The notes: generated by a model not told the origin, from the letters alone. Numbered from the stretch's first letter, positions 8,192 through 15,347 are shown. The stretch is 18,563 bases of DNA from Pseudopedobacter sp038237895 (GCA_038237895.1 JBBRYE010000070.1:1-18563), one strand, 5' to 3'. Numbers and translations: made by a program.

Positions 8192-8335
8192 TTATTTTTT
8201 CAAGATTAATACATCTATCAATTTCCAAATTACTCCTATTAAGAAAACCACGATAGCGAGTTTATTAATAAAGTGCATTGCTCTTAAATTAAAATTATCT
8301 GGCCTGTTGGGGTCTTTTTTTCTAAAAAAATACAT
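8192..8335 (-). CDS. Small single-pass membrane protein, DUF6728-like
   Basis: Hand translation from ATG at 8335 gives 47 residues starting MYFFRKKDPNRPDNFNLRAM and ending LILKK before TAA at 8192-8194. It has a basic, polar N-terminus (RKKDPNRP) followed by one hydrophobic helix (about residues 27-45, LAIVVFLIGVIWKLIDVLI). The pattern FRKKDPNRPxNxNLRxMHxIN resembles small Bacteroidota proteins that I recall as DUF6728; function unknown. It is only 3 bp upstream of ridA, so it is probably the first gene of that operon. The ompA terminator lies just 15-20 bp upstream. Being under 50 residues it is easily missed by gene callers. The reading frame is fairly certain; the family name is from memory. 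Confidence 0.72.
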   Translation of the reverse strand: MYFFRKKDPNRPDNFNLRAMHFINKLAIVVFLIGVIWKLIDVLILKK

Positions 8336-8350
8336 GTCGTAAATTTATAA

Positions 8351-8384
8351 ATAAAAAAAGGGAGTCCGAAAACGGACCCCCTTT
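8351..8384 (-). terminator. Intrinsic terminator of ompA
   Basis: Read on the minus strand, AAAGGGGGTCCG pairs with CGGACTCCCTTT around a TTTT loop (one G-T wobble), and the RNA continues as a run of seven T including the last stem bases. On the plus strand the stem spans 8357-8384, and the poly-A that becomes the T-tract is at 8353-8359. It begins about 20 bp after the ompA stop codon, a textbook position. It also sits immediately before the next minus-strand gene at 8335. Confidence 0.9.
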
Positions 8385-8404
8385 AATTTAGTTTTAAAAA
8401 CTAA

Positions 8405-9865
8405 TTATTTTTGTCTAAACTCTACACGACGATTAGCCTCACGACCATCTTCAGTTGCGTTAGAAGCAATTGGACGAGTTTCTCCGTAACCTGTAGTAGC
8501 AATTTTCTTCGCATCAACTCCTGAATTAACTAGGTAAGTTTTAACTGCATTTGCTCTATCTAATGATAATTGCATGTTGTAAGCATCAGTTCCTTCTGCA
8601 GATGCATGACCATCTAATTGTAGAGAAGCCATTTGATCTGCTCTCATAGTAGATGATACTTGATCTAATGTTGCATAAGAAGAAGTTCTTAATACTGAAG
8701 AATTAAACTCGAATTGGATATTATTAATACCATTCATAGTTGCAGTTCCCATTGCAGGACAACCATTCAATTCTGCAGTTCCTTTTTCTACTGGACATTT
8801 ATCTTTCCAATCTGGAACACCATCACCATCTGTATCTAATTCACAACCAGCTCCATCAACTTTAGCACCTGCTGGAGTGTTAGGACATTTGTCTAAATAA
8901 TCAGCAACACCATCGCCATCAGTATCTTTTTTCATATCTTGAACAGCTTGTTCAACATTAGTAACACGACCTTTTAAAGCTTCAACTTCTTGACGTAATG
9001 TAGGATCTTTTAATTCATCATACATCATAGCAATTGGGTTAGACCATGTTAAACTTGGTTTTGCAGAAGAACCTAAGGTAAATTCTAAACCAGCTCTAGC
9101 AACAGAAAATTTATCTTTAGAAGTTCCATTTGCATAAACTCCATCAAAATTATCACCATCAATAAATTTAGCATCATAACCTAAATCAATAGCAACTCTA
9201 TCATTCAATTTAAATTTGGCACCAACTCCAACTGGGATATAGGCTTCTCTGATATAATCATTGTTATCACCAGCGCCACCATATTTTCCTTTACCATCAA
9301 AAGCAGGAGTTCCGTTTCCGTCAGCAAAGGTTGTATATAAAACTGGATTGTAAGCGATTAACCCATAACCTAAAGAAGCATAAAAATTAACTGCATTTTT
9401 TCTTTGTAAGAAGTTAATAGATCCTAATGTAAAAACACCAGATAAATTAACATCATATTGTACTTTAGTTAAAGCAGTACTTAAAGGGATATTTTTTCCT
9501 CCAACACCATAAGGAGCTAAGGTTGCTGCTTTCTTATTATAAGCATTTACGTGTCCTCTATAAGCATTAGCTTGTAAACCGAAAACATGTCCTAACTGTT
9601 TTCTTAGGCCAATACCGTAATAAGCACCTATAGTATATTCACCAAATTCAACATTTTTGTTAAAATCATTAGTGCCACCAGTAATAACAGCTGGTATTGC
9701 ACCACCACCGTTTAAGCTTAAAGTCCAAGTATTGAACTGTTTTCTTCCACCAAACATTTTGGCAGAACTAGTTGTAGTTGGCATTGTGTCTTGCGCATTT
9801 GCTGCTACAGCAAAAGCAGTAGCTAGAGACAAAGCAACTGTTTTTTTTAATGTAGAATAATTCAT
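8405..9865 (-). CDS. ompA: OmpA-family outer-membrane porin with TSP3 repeats
   Basis: This 486-residue outer-membrane protein starts with a signal peptide (cut after AANA, residue 24). An eight-strand-type beta-barrel region (about 40-265) is followed by a short coiled coil (about 287-312), two calcium-binding thrombospondin type 3 repeats (DTDGDGVADYLDKCP from 314, DTDGDGVPDWKDKCP from 344) and a C-terminal OmpA peptidoglycan-binding domain (about 383-484, with GYGETRPIASN and NRRVEF). It should anchor the outer membrane to the cell wall and is probably abundant. At the position of the DAP-binding Asp (GHTD in E. coli) this protein has Ser422 (GHASAEG); the partner Arg437 is kept. The mRNA leader before ATG is A-rich, the usual Bacteroidota translation signal. 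It is monocistronic: own control region, strong terminator. Confidence 0.93.
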   Translation of the reverse strand: MNYSTLKKTVALSLATAFAVAANAQDTMPTTTSSAKMFGGRKQFNTWTLSLNGGGAIPAVITGGTNDFNKNVEFGEYTIGAYYGIGLRKQLGHVFGLQANAYRGHVNAYNKKAATLAPYGVGGKNIPLSTALTKVQYDVNLSGVFTLGSINFLQRKNAVNFYASLGYGLIAYNPVLYTTFADGNGTPAFDGKGKYGGAGDNNDYIREAYIPVGVGAKFKLNDRVAIDLGYDAKFIDGDNFDGVYANGTSKDKFSVARAGLEFTLGSSAKPSLTWSNPIAMMYDELKDPTLRQEVEALKGRVTNVEQAVQDMKKDTDGDGVADYLDKCPNTPAGAKVDGAGCELDTDGDGVPDWKDKCPVEKGTAELNGCPAMGTATMNGINNIQFEFNSSVLRTSSYATLDQVSSTMRADQMASLQLDGHASAEGTDAYNMQLSLDRANAVKTYLVNSGVDAKKIATTGYGETRPIASNATEDGREANRRVEFRQK

Positions 9866-9922
9866 AATTTTTTTTTTAAGGTTAACAATTCTTAATTGCG
9901 TAATTATTTGTAAAATTAATTA

Positions 9923-9930
9923 TAAGTTTG
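9923..9930 (+). promoter_or_regulatory. Candidate -7 element for the aminopeptidase P gene
   Basis: TAAGTTTG is a perfect match to the Bacteroidota -7 consensus TAnnTTTG on the plus strand. A TTG at 9896-9898 lies 24 bases upstream, one base beyond the usual range. The implied leader is about 85 bases. It lies within the candidate ompA promoter on the opposite strand. Confidence 0.35.
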
Positions 9931-9945
9931 ACGTTAGCAAATATT

Positions 9946-9965
9946 CAAACTTCGTTCCAAACTTC
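9946..9965. repeat. Tandem direct repeat CAAACTTC in the ompA control region
   Basis: CAAACTTC occurs at 9946-9953 and again at 9958-9965, with four bases between the copies, so the period is 12 bp, close to one helical turn. It lies between the two candidate ompA promoter elements. This arrangement could be a transcription-factor site, but the copies are short and no regulator is suggested by the sequence. Confidence 0.5.
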
Positions 9966-9980
9966 TAATCTTCGCAAAAA

Positions 9981-10001
9981 TACTTTAAAATATTTAAAGT
10001 A
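9981..10001. repeat. 9-bp inverted repeat between ompA and the aminopeptidase P gene
   Basis: TACTTTAAA (9981-9989), ATA, TTTAAAGTA (9993-10001) form a perfect palindrome with 9-bp arms. It starts within the perfect TATTTTTG -7 match of the minus strand and ends 20 bp before the aminopeptidase ATG. It is a possible operator, but in DNA this AT-rich the chance expectation is not negligible. Confidence 0.45.
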
Positions 10002-10020
10002 AAAATAAAAATATATTATA

Positions 10021-11310
10021 ATGAAAGTAAAAATAACAAATGAAAAACTGTTTAAACAAAATCGACATAAATTTTCATCTAAAATAAAAACAAATGGGCT
10101 AGCAATTATCAATACAAACGATGAGTTTCCAAGAAGTGGTGATCAAATCTATACCTTTAAACAAAACCCAGATTTTTTTTATCTTACTGGAATAGATCAA
10201 GAACAGTGTTTGCTACTTATTTTTCCCGATTGTCCTAATCCACTGTATAAAGAAGTCCTGTTTTTAAGACAGACAAGTGAACACATTGCGGTTTGGGAAG
10301 GGCATAAATTCACTAAAGAGGAGGCTAAAGCAATTTCTGGCATTGAAAATATTTTTTGGATAGAAGAATTTTGGAATATTTTCTCAGCTGTTGTTCACTA
10401 TGCTATTCATATATATATTAATACAAATGAGAATGATAGGTATGCACCAATTGTACCTTACAAAGATTTGAGATTTATAAATGAAATTAAATCAAAATAT
10501 CCATTACATAATTATGAAAGAGCTGCTTTAATATTTAGAGAATTAAGACCAATAAAATCTGAAACTGAGGTTTTTTACGTTCAAAAAGCTTGCGATATCA
10601 CAAATGATGCTTTTAAAAGGATACTTAAATTTATAAAACCTGGCGTTAATGAATACGAAATTGAAGCAGAAATAATTCATGAGTTTATAAAACAACAAGC
10701 AACAGGTCATGCTTATTCTCCAATAATAGCATCAGGAAAAAATGCTTGTATACTGCATTATAATGAAAATCAAGAAAAATGCAATGATGGAGATATGATT
10801 TTATTTGATTTTGGGGCCGAGTATGCTAATTACAATGCAGACTTAAGTAGAAGTATTCCTGTAAATGGAAGATTTACTAAAAGACAGAAAGATGTTTATA
10901 ATTCTGTTTTACATGTAATGAAAGAAGCCACTAAAATGTTGGTTTCTGGAACCATTTGGAACGATTACCACGAAGAAGTAGGAAAAATAATGACTGCTGA
11001 ATTGATAAAATTAGGATTACTGAATAAGCATGATGTTGAAAAACAAGATTCAAAAATGCCTGCCTACAAAAAATTCTTTATGCATGGCACTTCGCATCAT
11101 TTGGGTTTAGACGTACATGATTTTGCTAGCAGATACGAACCATTTGCAGTTGGAAATATTTTGACTTGCGAACCTGGTATATATATAAGGAGTGAAGGTT
11201 TAGGAATTAGGTTAGAAAACGATATTCTAATTACAGAAAATGGCCCAATAGATTTAATGGCTAAAATACCTATAGAAGCAGATGAAATAGAAGAAATTAT
11301 GAATTCTTAA
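10021..11310 (+). CDS. pepP: Xaa-Pro aminopeptidase (aminopeptidase P, M24B)
   Basis: This 429-residue metallopeptidase removes an N-terminal residue that precedes proline. The N-terminal AMP_N domain (about 10-140) contains QNPDFFYLTGIDQ. The C-terminal pita-bread M24 domain (about 180-420) has the dinuclear-metal ligands of the family: Asp263 (LFDFGAEY), Asp274 (NADLSR), His359 (HGTSHH), Glu384 (CEPGIYI) and Glu399 (GIRLEND). His246 (ILHYNEN) and His366 (GLDVHD) match the substrate-binding histidines of E. coli AmpP. The length also matches that enzyme. There is no signal peptide, so it is cytoplasmic. The ATG at 10021 follows an A/T-rich leader without a strong Shine-Dalgarno site. It is divergent from ompA, and its last 14 bp overlap the convergent meaB. 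Confidence 0.94.
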   Translation: MKVKITNEKLFKQNRHKFSSKIKTNGLAIINTNDEFPRSGDQIYTFKQNPDFFYLTGIDQEQCLLLIFPDCPNPLYKEVLFLRQTSEHIAVWEGHKFTKEEAKAISGIENIFWIEEFWNIFSAVVHYAIHIYINTNENDRYAPIVPYKDLRFINEIKSKYPLHNYERAALIFRELRPIKSETEVFYVQKACDITNDAFKRILKFIKPGVNEYEIEAEIIHEFIKQQATGHAYSPIIASGKNACILHYNENQEKCNDGDMILFDFGAEYANYNADLSRSIPVNGRFTKRQKDVYNSVLHVMKEATKMLVSGTIWNDYHEEVGKIMTAELIKLGLLNKHDVEKQDSKMPAYKKFFMHGTSHHLGLDVHDFASRYEPFAVGNILTCEPGIYIRSEGLGIRLENDILITENGPIDLMAKIPIEADEIEEIMNS

Positions 11311-12190
11311 ATTTTTCTATAAACTGATAAAAGTTAAAATTTACCTCCAATAAAGCTTCAGCAATTTCTTGCTGAAGCTTTTCTTTTTTAATACTTTTCA
11401 TTTTATCATTTTGAATTAAGCGCCAGGCTTTTTCTGCCAATAAATAAGGTTTTTTGATATTCTTTTTTATTTTAAACTTTTGGATTTCTTTAATTAAAAT
11501 TTCTAAACCATTATTTTGATGTGCAATAGTACAAATTACAGGAATGGTATGCGTTTGTTGATGCACCATTTTTTTTAAATGATTGGCAAAAGTTTGCGCC
11601 CCTTCCCTATCAGATTTATTAACCACAAAAATATCTGCAATCTCCATCAAGCCAGATTTTATACTTTGAATATCATCTCCAGCTTCTGGTACTAACACAA
11701 CTATGCTAATATCTGCTAAACCTGCAACTTCTACTTCAGATTGCCCCACACCAACAGTTTCTATAAAAATATAATCAAAATCAGCAGCTTTTAATACATC
11801 TACCATTTCAATCGTTTTTACCGATAGGCCACCCAAAGAACCACGTGTAGCTATTGACCTGATGTAAACATTTGGGTTATTAAATTGAGATACCATCCTA
11901 ATTCTATCTCCTAATAAAGAACCTAAATTAAAAGGGGAAGTAGGATCAACCGCTAGAATGGCGATTTTATTTTTTTGTGCTAGCTCGCTCAACAAAGCAT
12001 TTACTAACGTACTTTTACCCGCTCCAGGAGGCCCAGTTATACCAATAACCGGAATGTTTTTGATTTTTAAAGATTTTAGATACTCATCGGCGAAAGCCAA
12101 ATTATTTTCTACAATTGTTAAAAGCCTAGCTAAAGATTTTACATCTCCATTTTTAAGCTTTGTAAGCAATTGATTATTCAGTTTCAACAT
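11297..12190 (-). CDS. meaB: MeaB/ArgK-family P-loop GTPase (methylmalonyl-CoA mutase chaperone)
   Basis: This 297-residue G3E-type GTPase has Walker A GPPGAGKST (53-61), the switch region AVDPTSP (80-86), GDRIRM (94-99), ETVGVGQSE (144-152) and the guanine-specifying NKSD (191-194). MeaB/ArgK proteins load and protect the adenosylcobalamin cofactor of methylmalonyl-CoA mutase in the cytoplasm; the old name ArgK (arginine kinase) is a misnomer. The C-terminal dimerisation arm, from about 245, appears shorter than in some homologues. The mutase genes are not in this window. ATG at 12190 is 67 bp from the divergent glycosyltransferase gene. The 3' end overlaps pepP by 14 bp, and a plus-strand terminator-like hairpin lies within the last part of the coding sequence. 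Confidence 0.92.
   Translation of the reverse strand: MLKLNNQLLTKLKNGDVKSLARLLTIVENNLAFADEYLKSLKIKNIPVIGITGPPGAGKSTLVNALLSELAQKNKIAILAVDPTSPFNLGSLLGDRIRMVSQFNNPNVYIRSIATRGSLGGLSVKTIEMVDVLKAADFDYIFIETVGVGQSEVEVAGLADISIVVLVPEAGDDIQSIKSGLMEIADIFVVNKSDREGAQTFANHLKKMVHQQTHTIPVICTIAHQNNGLEILIKEIQKFKIKKNIKKPYLLAEKAWRLIQNDKMKSIKKEKLQQEIAEALLEVNFNFYQFIEKFKNS
11352..11390 (+). terminator. Probable pepP terminator, embedded in the meaB coding sequence
   Basis: On the plus strand, AAAGCTTCAGCAA (11352-11364), loop TTTC and TTGCTGAAGCTTT (11369-11381) form a perfect 13-bp hairpin followed by a T-rich tract (TTCTTTTTTA). This is about 40 bp after the pepP stop codon, where an intrinsic terminator is expected. 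The same bases encode the LQQEIAEAL part of MeaB on the other strand. On the minus strand no T-tract follows the stem, so it should act only on pepP transcripts. Confidence 0.8.
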
Positions 12191-12196
12191 TAACAG

Positions 12197-12204
12197 TATC
12201 TTTG
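12197..12204 (+). promoter_or_regulatory. Candidate -7 element of the glycosyltransferase/LPS gene block
   Basis: TATCTTTG matches TAnnTTTG perfectly. A TTG at 12170-12172 lies 24 bases upstream, slightly longer than the usual 17-23. The predicted transcript would start near 12210, leaving a leader of about 48 bases before the ATG at 12258. The region also contains the minus-strand meaB element. Confidence 0.5.
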
Positions 12205-12231
12205 TTACAAATAAACGTATTATTATCTTTT

Positions 12232-12239
12232 CAAATTTA
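12232..12239 (-). promoter_or_regulatory. Candidate -7 element of meaB
   Basis: On the minus strand this reads TAAATTTG, a perfect TAnnTTTG match about 42 bp before the meaB ATG. At a 20-base spacing upstream lies TTTC (plus 12260-12263), one base off TTTG and inside the first codons of the divergent glycosyltransferase gene. Confidence 0.45.
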
Positions 12240-12257
12240 ATTCTTTTATCCCCTTAA

Positions 12258-13136
12258 ATGAAAGTTAGCGGTTTTACTTTTATTAGAAATGCATCTCAAA
12301 ATGATTATCCTATTGTTGAGGCAATTTCTTCTGTATTGCCACTCTGCGATGAATTTATTGTTGCTCATGGAAATTCTAATGATGATACTTTAGATTTAAT
12401 TAAAGGTATTAAATCAGATAAAATTAAGATTATTGATACAATTTGGGAAGATGATTTACGTGAAGGAGGAAAAGTTTTTGCTTTAGAAACCGATAAAGCT
12501 TTTATGGCTATAGCCGATGATAGCGATTGGGCCATTTACATTCAAGGTGATGAGGTTATCCATGAGAAATATCATGCTACTTTAAGAAAGGAGATGGAAC
12601 AAAACCTAAACGATAAAAAAGTAGAGGGTTTGCTTTTAAAATACATCCATTTTTATGCTTCTTATGATTTTTTTGCATCCTCACGTCGTTGGTATAAGAA
12701 AGAAATTAGAGTCTTAAAAAATTTAAAAGACATTCATTCCTATCGTGATGCACAAGGTTTTAGATTAAATGATAGGAAAATAAAAGTTAAAGAAATTGAT
12801 GCTTATGTTTATCATTATGGTTGGGTAAAACCTCCAACTGGTTTAAAAAATAAGGTTCGCAATTTTAATAAATACTATCATAATGATGAATGGATTGATG
12901 AAAACCATCCTGTATCAACAGATTTTGATTTTGGCAATGCCGATGAATTAAAACATTTTGAAGGCACACACCCTGCAGTAATGATTCCCAGAATTGAAAA
13001 AACGAATTGGAAGTTTGACAGAGACCCTTCTTTGTTAAAAAAGAAAATGCCAATACGAAGAAAATTTTTGAAATGGGTAGAAGAATTTACTGGTTATAGA
13101 TTATTTGAATATAAAAATTATAAAAAAATTAATTAA
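12258..13136 (+). CDS. Glycosyltransferase, GT2-like, of the LPS/core block
   Basis: This 292-residue protein has a GT-A-type N-terminus: VSGFTFIRNASQNDYPIVEA (3-22), then DEFIVAHGNSNDDT, where the nucleotide-binding Asp is expected, and IYIQGDEVIHE (93-103) at the position of the metal-binding DxD of GT-A enzymes, here QGDE. Proteins with the IRNA start and QGDE motif are common in Bacteroidota surface-polysaccharide loci. They transfer a sugar from a nucleotide donor on the cytoplasmic face; donor and acceptor are unknown. The C-terminal third is basic and lacks membrane helices. It is the first gene of the right-hand block; its TAA shares a base with the ATG of the next gene (TAATG), so they are translationally coupled. 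Confidence 0.8.
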   Translation: MKVSGFTFIRNASQNDYPIVEAISSVLPLCDEFIVAHGNSNDDTLDLIKGIKSDKIKIIDTIWEDDLREGGKVFALETDKAFMAIADDSDWAIYIQGDEVIHEKYHATLRKEMEQNLNDKKVEGLLLKYIHFYASYDFFASSRRWYKKEIRVLKNLKDIHSYRDAQGFRLNDRKIKVKEIDAYVYHYGWVKPPTGLKNKVRNFNKYYHNDEWIDENHPVSTDFDFGNADELKHFEGTHPAVMIPRIEKTNWKFDRDPSLLKKKMPIRRKFLKWVEEFTGYRLFEYKNYKKIN

Positions 13137-14122
13137 TGGATGGACTTTCGATCATCTTACCTAATTACAATGGAAAGCATCTATTTGAGAAATATTTTGA
13201 GAAAAATCTAGAAATTTTTAAAAATTTAAACTGCAAATTCGAAATTATTGTAGTAGATGATGCTTCTAAAGATGATTCCGTTTCGTTTTTAAAAGAAAAT
13301 TATAATGACGAAATTATAATTATTGAAAAAAAAGAAAATGATGGTTTTTCTAAAACTTGCAATATTGGAATAAAAGCATCAAAATTTGAAATCATTTTTT
13401 TGCTGAATACCGATGTTTTATTAACTCCAAATTATTTTGATACCATATTTAAATACTTTGAAAAAGAAGATACTTTTGGTGTAATGGGGCGAATTACTGG
13501 AATGAAAGATACAATCATTCAAGATTCGGCAAGGTTACCTAAATTATCAGTAAAGAAAATAAAACCTAGTCATTTTTTCTATATAGATGATACAGATTTT
13601 TGGACTCCTACTTTATATTTAAGCGGTGCAGTTGCTTTAATTGATTCGAAAAAATTAAAAGAATTAAAAGGTTTTAACGAGTTGTTTAGTCCTTTTTATG
13701 GAGAAGATTTTGAATTATCATTAAGGGCGTGGCGATTAGGCTGGAAATGCTATTATCATCACGAATCCATTTGTAGACATGAAATATCTGGAAGTACAAA
13801 AAACTACAAAAAAAAATATTGGATAAAAAACATCTATTTTAGAAATAAGTATTTTGCCCATTATTTACATTATGATGGATTTGATTTATTTCTTTGGCTT
13901 ATACAGGTTATTATAACAGATTTAATCCCGTCTATATTCAGCTTAAATCATTATAAAATTAAAGCATACAAAACTTTAATCAAAAGAAAACAAGAGTTGG
14001 ATAACTACAAATCTGATTTTAAAAAAATAATGGAAACCCATCATTCTAAAAAAACGATTTCAAATGTTTTTTTAGAAATTAAAGAAATGATTAGGGGACA
14101 AAAAATTGAAACCATCAATTGA
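13136..14122 (+). CDS. Glycosyltransferase family 2 protein
   Basis: This 328-residue GT2 enzyme has clear motifs: LSIILPNYNG (4-13), IIVVDDASKDDS (37-48), FLLNTDVLLTP (88-98, a DxD-equivalent NTD), the acceptor-site loop FYGEDFELSLRAWRLGW (187-203) and a CRHEISGST segment (213-221). The overall pattern resembles rhamnosyl- and related transferases of O-antigen and core synthesis. A hydrophobic stretch near residues 249-270 (DLFLWLIQVIITDLIPSIF) may attach it to the inner membrane. The basic C-terminal tail fits this. Its ATG overlaps the upstream stop by one base and its TGA overlaps the TTG start of the ligase gene by four. Sugar specificity is unknown. Confidence 0.88.
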   Translation: MDGLSIILPNYNGKHLFEKYFEKNLEIFKNLNCKFEIIVVDDASKDDSVSFLKENYNDEIIIIEKKENDGFSKTCNIGIKASKFEIIFLLNTDVLLTPNYFDTIFKYFEKEDTFGVMGRITGMKDTIIQDSARLPKLSVKKIKPSHFFYIDDTDFWTPTLYLSGAVALIDSKKLKELKGFNELFSPFYGEDFELSLRAWRLGWKCYYHHESICRHEISGSTKNYKKKYWIKNIYFRNKYFAHYLHYDGFDLFLWLIQVIITDLIPSIFSLNHYKIKAYKTLIKRKQELDNYKSDFKKIMETHHSKKTISNVFLEIKEMIRGQKIETIN

Positions 14123-15333
14123 TACAATTACTCAAGAAAAATAAGTCTAAAATAATTTCGGCCGTTCTGCTGATTATTGTAATTGGGTTATATTTTTCTA
14201 GGGCGATGATTAGTATAGGAACAGGACTTTTAGGTTTTATAGCTTTAGTCGATTTTCAAAAAGATAAACTCAAAAACTTAATAAAACCCCCGTTTTTAAT
14301 CTATTTATTTACTTACCTACTTTTCCTGCTCAGTTTTTTTAATACTCAAAACTTTATTGTTTTAAAGCAATTATTGTTTTTGCAATTACCCTTTATCATT
14401 ATCCCTTTTTTCTTTTCGCAACAGCAATTAACAAAAAAGCAAATCTATTTTATATTAAAAGCGTTTGTAATCATTACATGCTTAGTTTGCTTTGGGACAT
14501 TAATCAGTTTTTTTTACAATTACGAGTTTAACAAACAATTGATAATTAATGCAAAAGCAATACCTGCAATTACTGGAGTTATTCATTATCAATTTGCTTA
14601 TTTGATTGTTGTCGCAATAATATGTTCTTACGTTTTAACACAAACCAAAGAAGAAAAAAGCAAACCACTTTGGATAGCCTTATTAGTTTTTCTAATTGCC
14701 ACCATACATATCTTAGCTTATAGAACTGGTCTCTTTTGTTTTTACATACTTGTTTTCTATCATTTTATTAAACTATTAATTGCAGTAAAAAATAAGTCGC
14801 AGGTTTTAGGCTTTGGGATATTATTTATTCTAGTTATCAGTTTGTGCTGTTTATTTATAAAACCTTTAAACCTAAAAATAGAATCTACTAAATCAGACAT
14901 CTTGCGTATCATTAATCATGAAAATTATAACGATCATTCTATTGCACAACGTTATGCAGCAACCTTAAACAGTTTGCAGATCATCAAAAAAAATCTCTGG
15001 CTAGGCGTTGCCCCAGCTGATTTAGGCGATGAAATGATTAAGCAATACGAGATTGAACCTTATTTGCTGATGCCTGAAAATAGGGTTTTTGTACATAATC
15101 AATATCTATTTTATCTTTCTTCCTTTGGGATTTTTTGGTTTCTAATATTGGCATTTTTATGGTTTAAAAATTTATTTCAATCCTTAAAAGAACACCAATA
15201 TTTGGTTTATTTATTGATATCAACAAGCGCAGTTTTTTTAATTGACGATTTTTTTCAAATACAAATTGGCTTTACCAGTTTTTTACTCTTTTATTACTTA
15301 CTCTATCAAAGGGAAAGTATTGATATTTTATAA
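14119..15333 (+). CDS. O-antigen ligase / polymerase family membrane protein (Wzy_C, WaaL-like)
   Basis: This 404-residue protein has about ten to twelve hydrophobic helices and a large periplasmic loop (roughly 248-330), the architecture of the WaaL/Wzy family. Residues that fit the catalytic set are Arg202 in the YRTG segment, Arg278 in QRYA and His326 in FVHNQYL. WaaL moves O-antigen from undecaprenyl diphosphate to lipid A-core at the periplasmic face; Wzy members polymerise the repeat instead, and sequence alone does not separate them well. Its place beside msbA favours ligase. The start is TTG at 14119, overlapping the previous stop as TTGA; the first downstream ATG (codon 30) would cut into helix 1. 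Confidence 0.82.
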   Translation: MIQLLKKNKSKIISAVLLIIVIGLYFSRAMISIGTGLLGFIALVDFQKDKLKNLIKPPFLIYLFTYLLFLLSFFNTQNFIVLKQLLFLQLPFIIIPFFFSQQQLTKKQIYFILKAFVIITCLVCFGTLISFFYNYEFNKQLIINAKAIPAITGVIHYQFAYLIVVAIICSYVLTQTKEEKSKPLWIALLVFLIATIHILAYRTGLFCFYILVFYHFIKLLIAVKNKSQVLGFGILFILVISLCCLFIKPLNLKIESTKSDILRIINHENYNDHSIAQRYAATLNSLQIIKKNLWLGVAPADLGDEMIKQYEIEPYLLMPENRVFVHNQYLFYLSSFGIFWFLILAFLWFKNLFQSLKEHQYLVYLLISTSAVFLIDDFFQIQIGFTSFLLFYYLLYQRESIDIL

Positions 15334-15347
15334 AATAGCTACATTTG
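15320..15347 (+). promoter_or_regulatory. Promoter of the msbA-like gene
   Basis: TTG (15320-15322), a 17-base spacer and TACATTTG (15340-15347) fully match the Bacteroidota consensus TTG-N17-23-TAnnTTTG. Transcription would begin near 15353, leaving a leader of about ten bases before the ATG at 15362. The -33 element overlaps the last codons of the ligase gene, so msbA can be transcribed alone as well as by read-through. Confidence 0.6.

Larger units (their letters stand above)
9911..9982 (-). promoter_or_regulatory. Candidate ompA promoter region
   Basis: Two minus-strand possibilities are visible. One is TTTG (plus 9938-9941), a 19-base spacer, then TAATTTTA (plus 9911-9918), 7 of 8 matches to TAnnTTTG with ideal spacing and about 45 bp from the ATG. 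The other is TATTTTTG (plus 9975-9982), a perfect -7 match, but no TTG lies 17-23 bases upstream. A highly expressed porin must have a promoter here; which site is used cannot be told by eye. Confidence 0.4.

Noticed and set aside
1295..8335. Defence island or mobile element reading of the recG/peptidase/MFS/EamA cluster
   Set aside because: All genes are common chromosomal housekeeping or transport families; there is no integrase, toxin-antitoxin pair, nuclease, repeat or composition break.
9657..9860. 67-codon plus-strand ORF opposite the start of ompA
   Set aside because: It mirrors the signal peptide and barrel codons of ompA; no start signal or homology is apparent.
11958..12173. 71-codon plus-strand ORF opposite the meaB P-loop
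   Set aside because: It is explained by the codons of the conserved GTPase motif on the minus strand.
12865..13053. 62-codon minus-strand ORF
   Set aside because: It is contained in the glycosyltransferase gene and has no coherent protein features.
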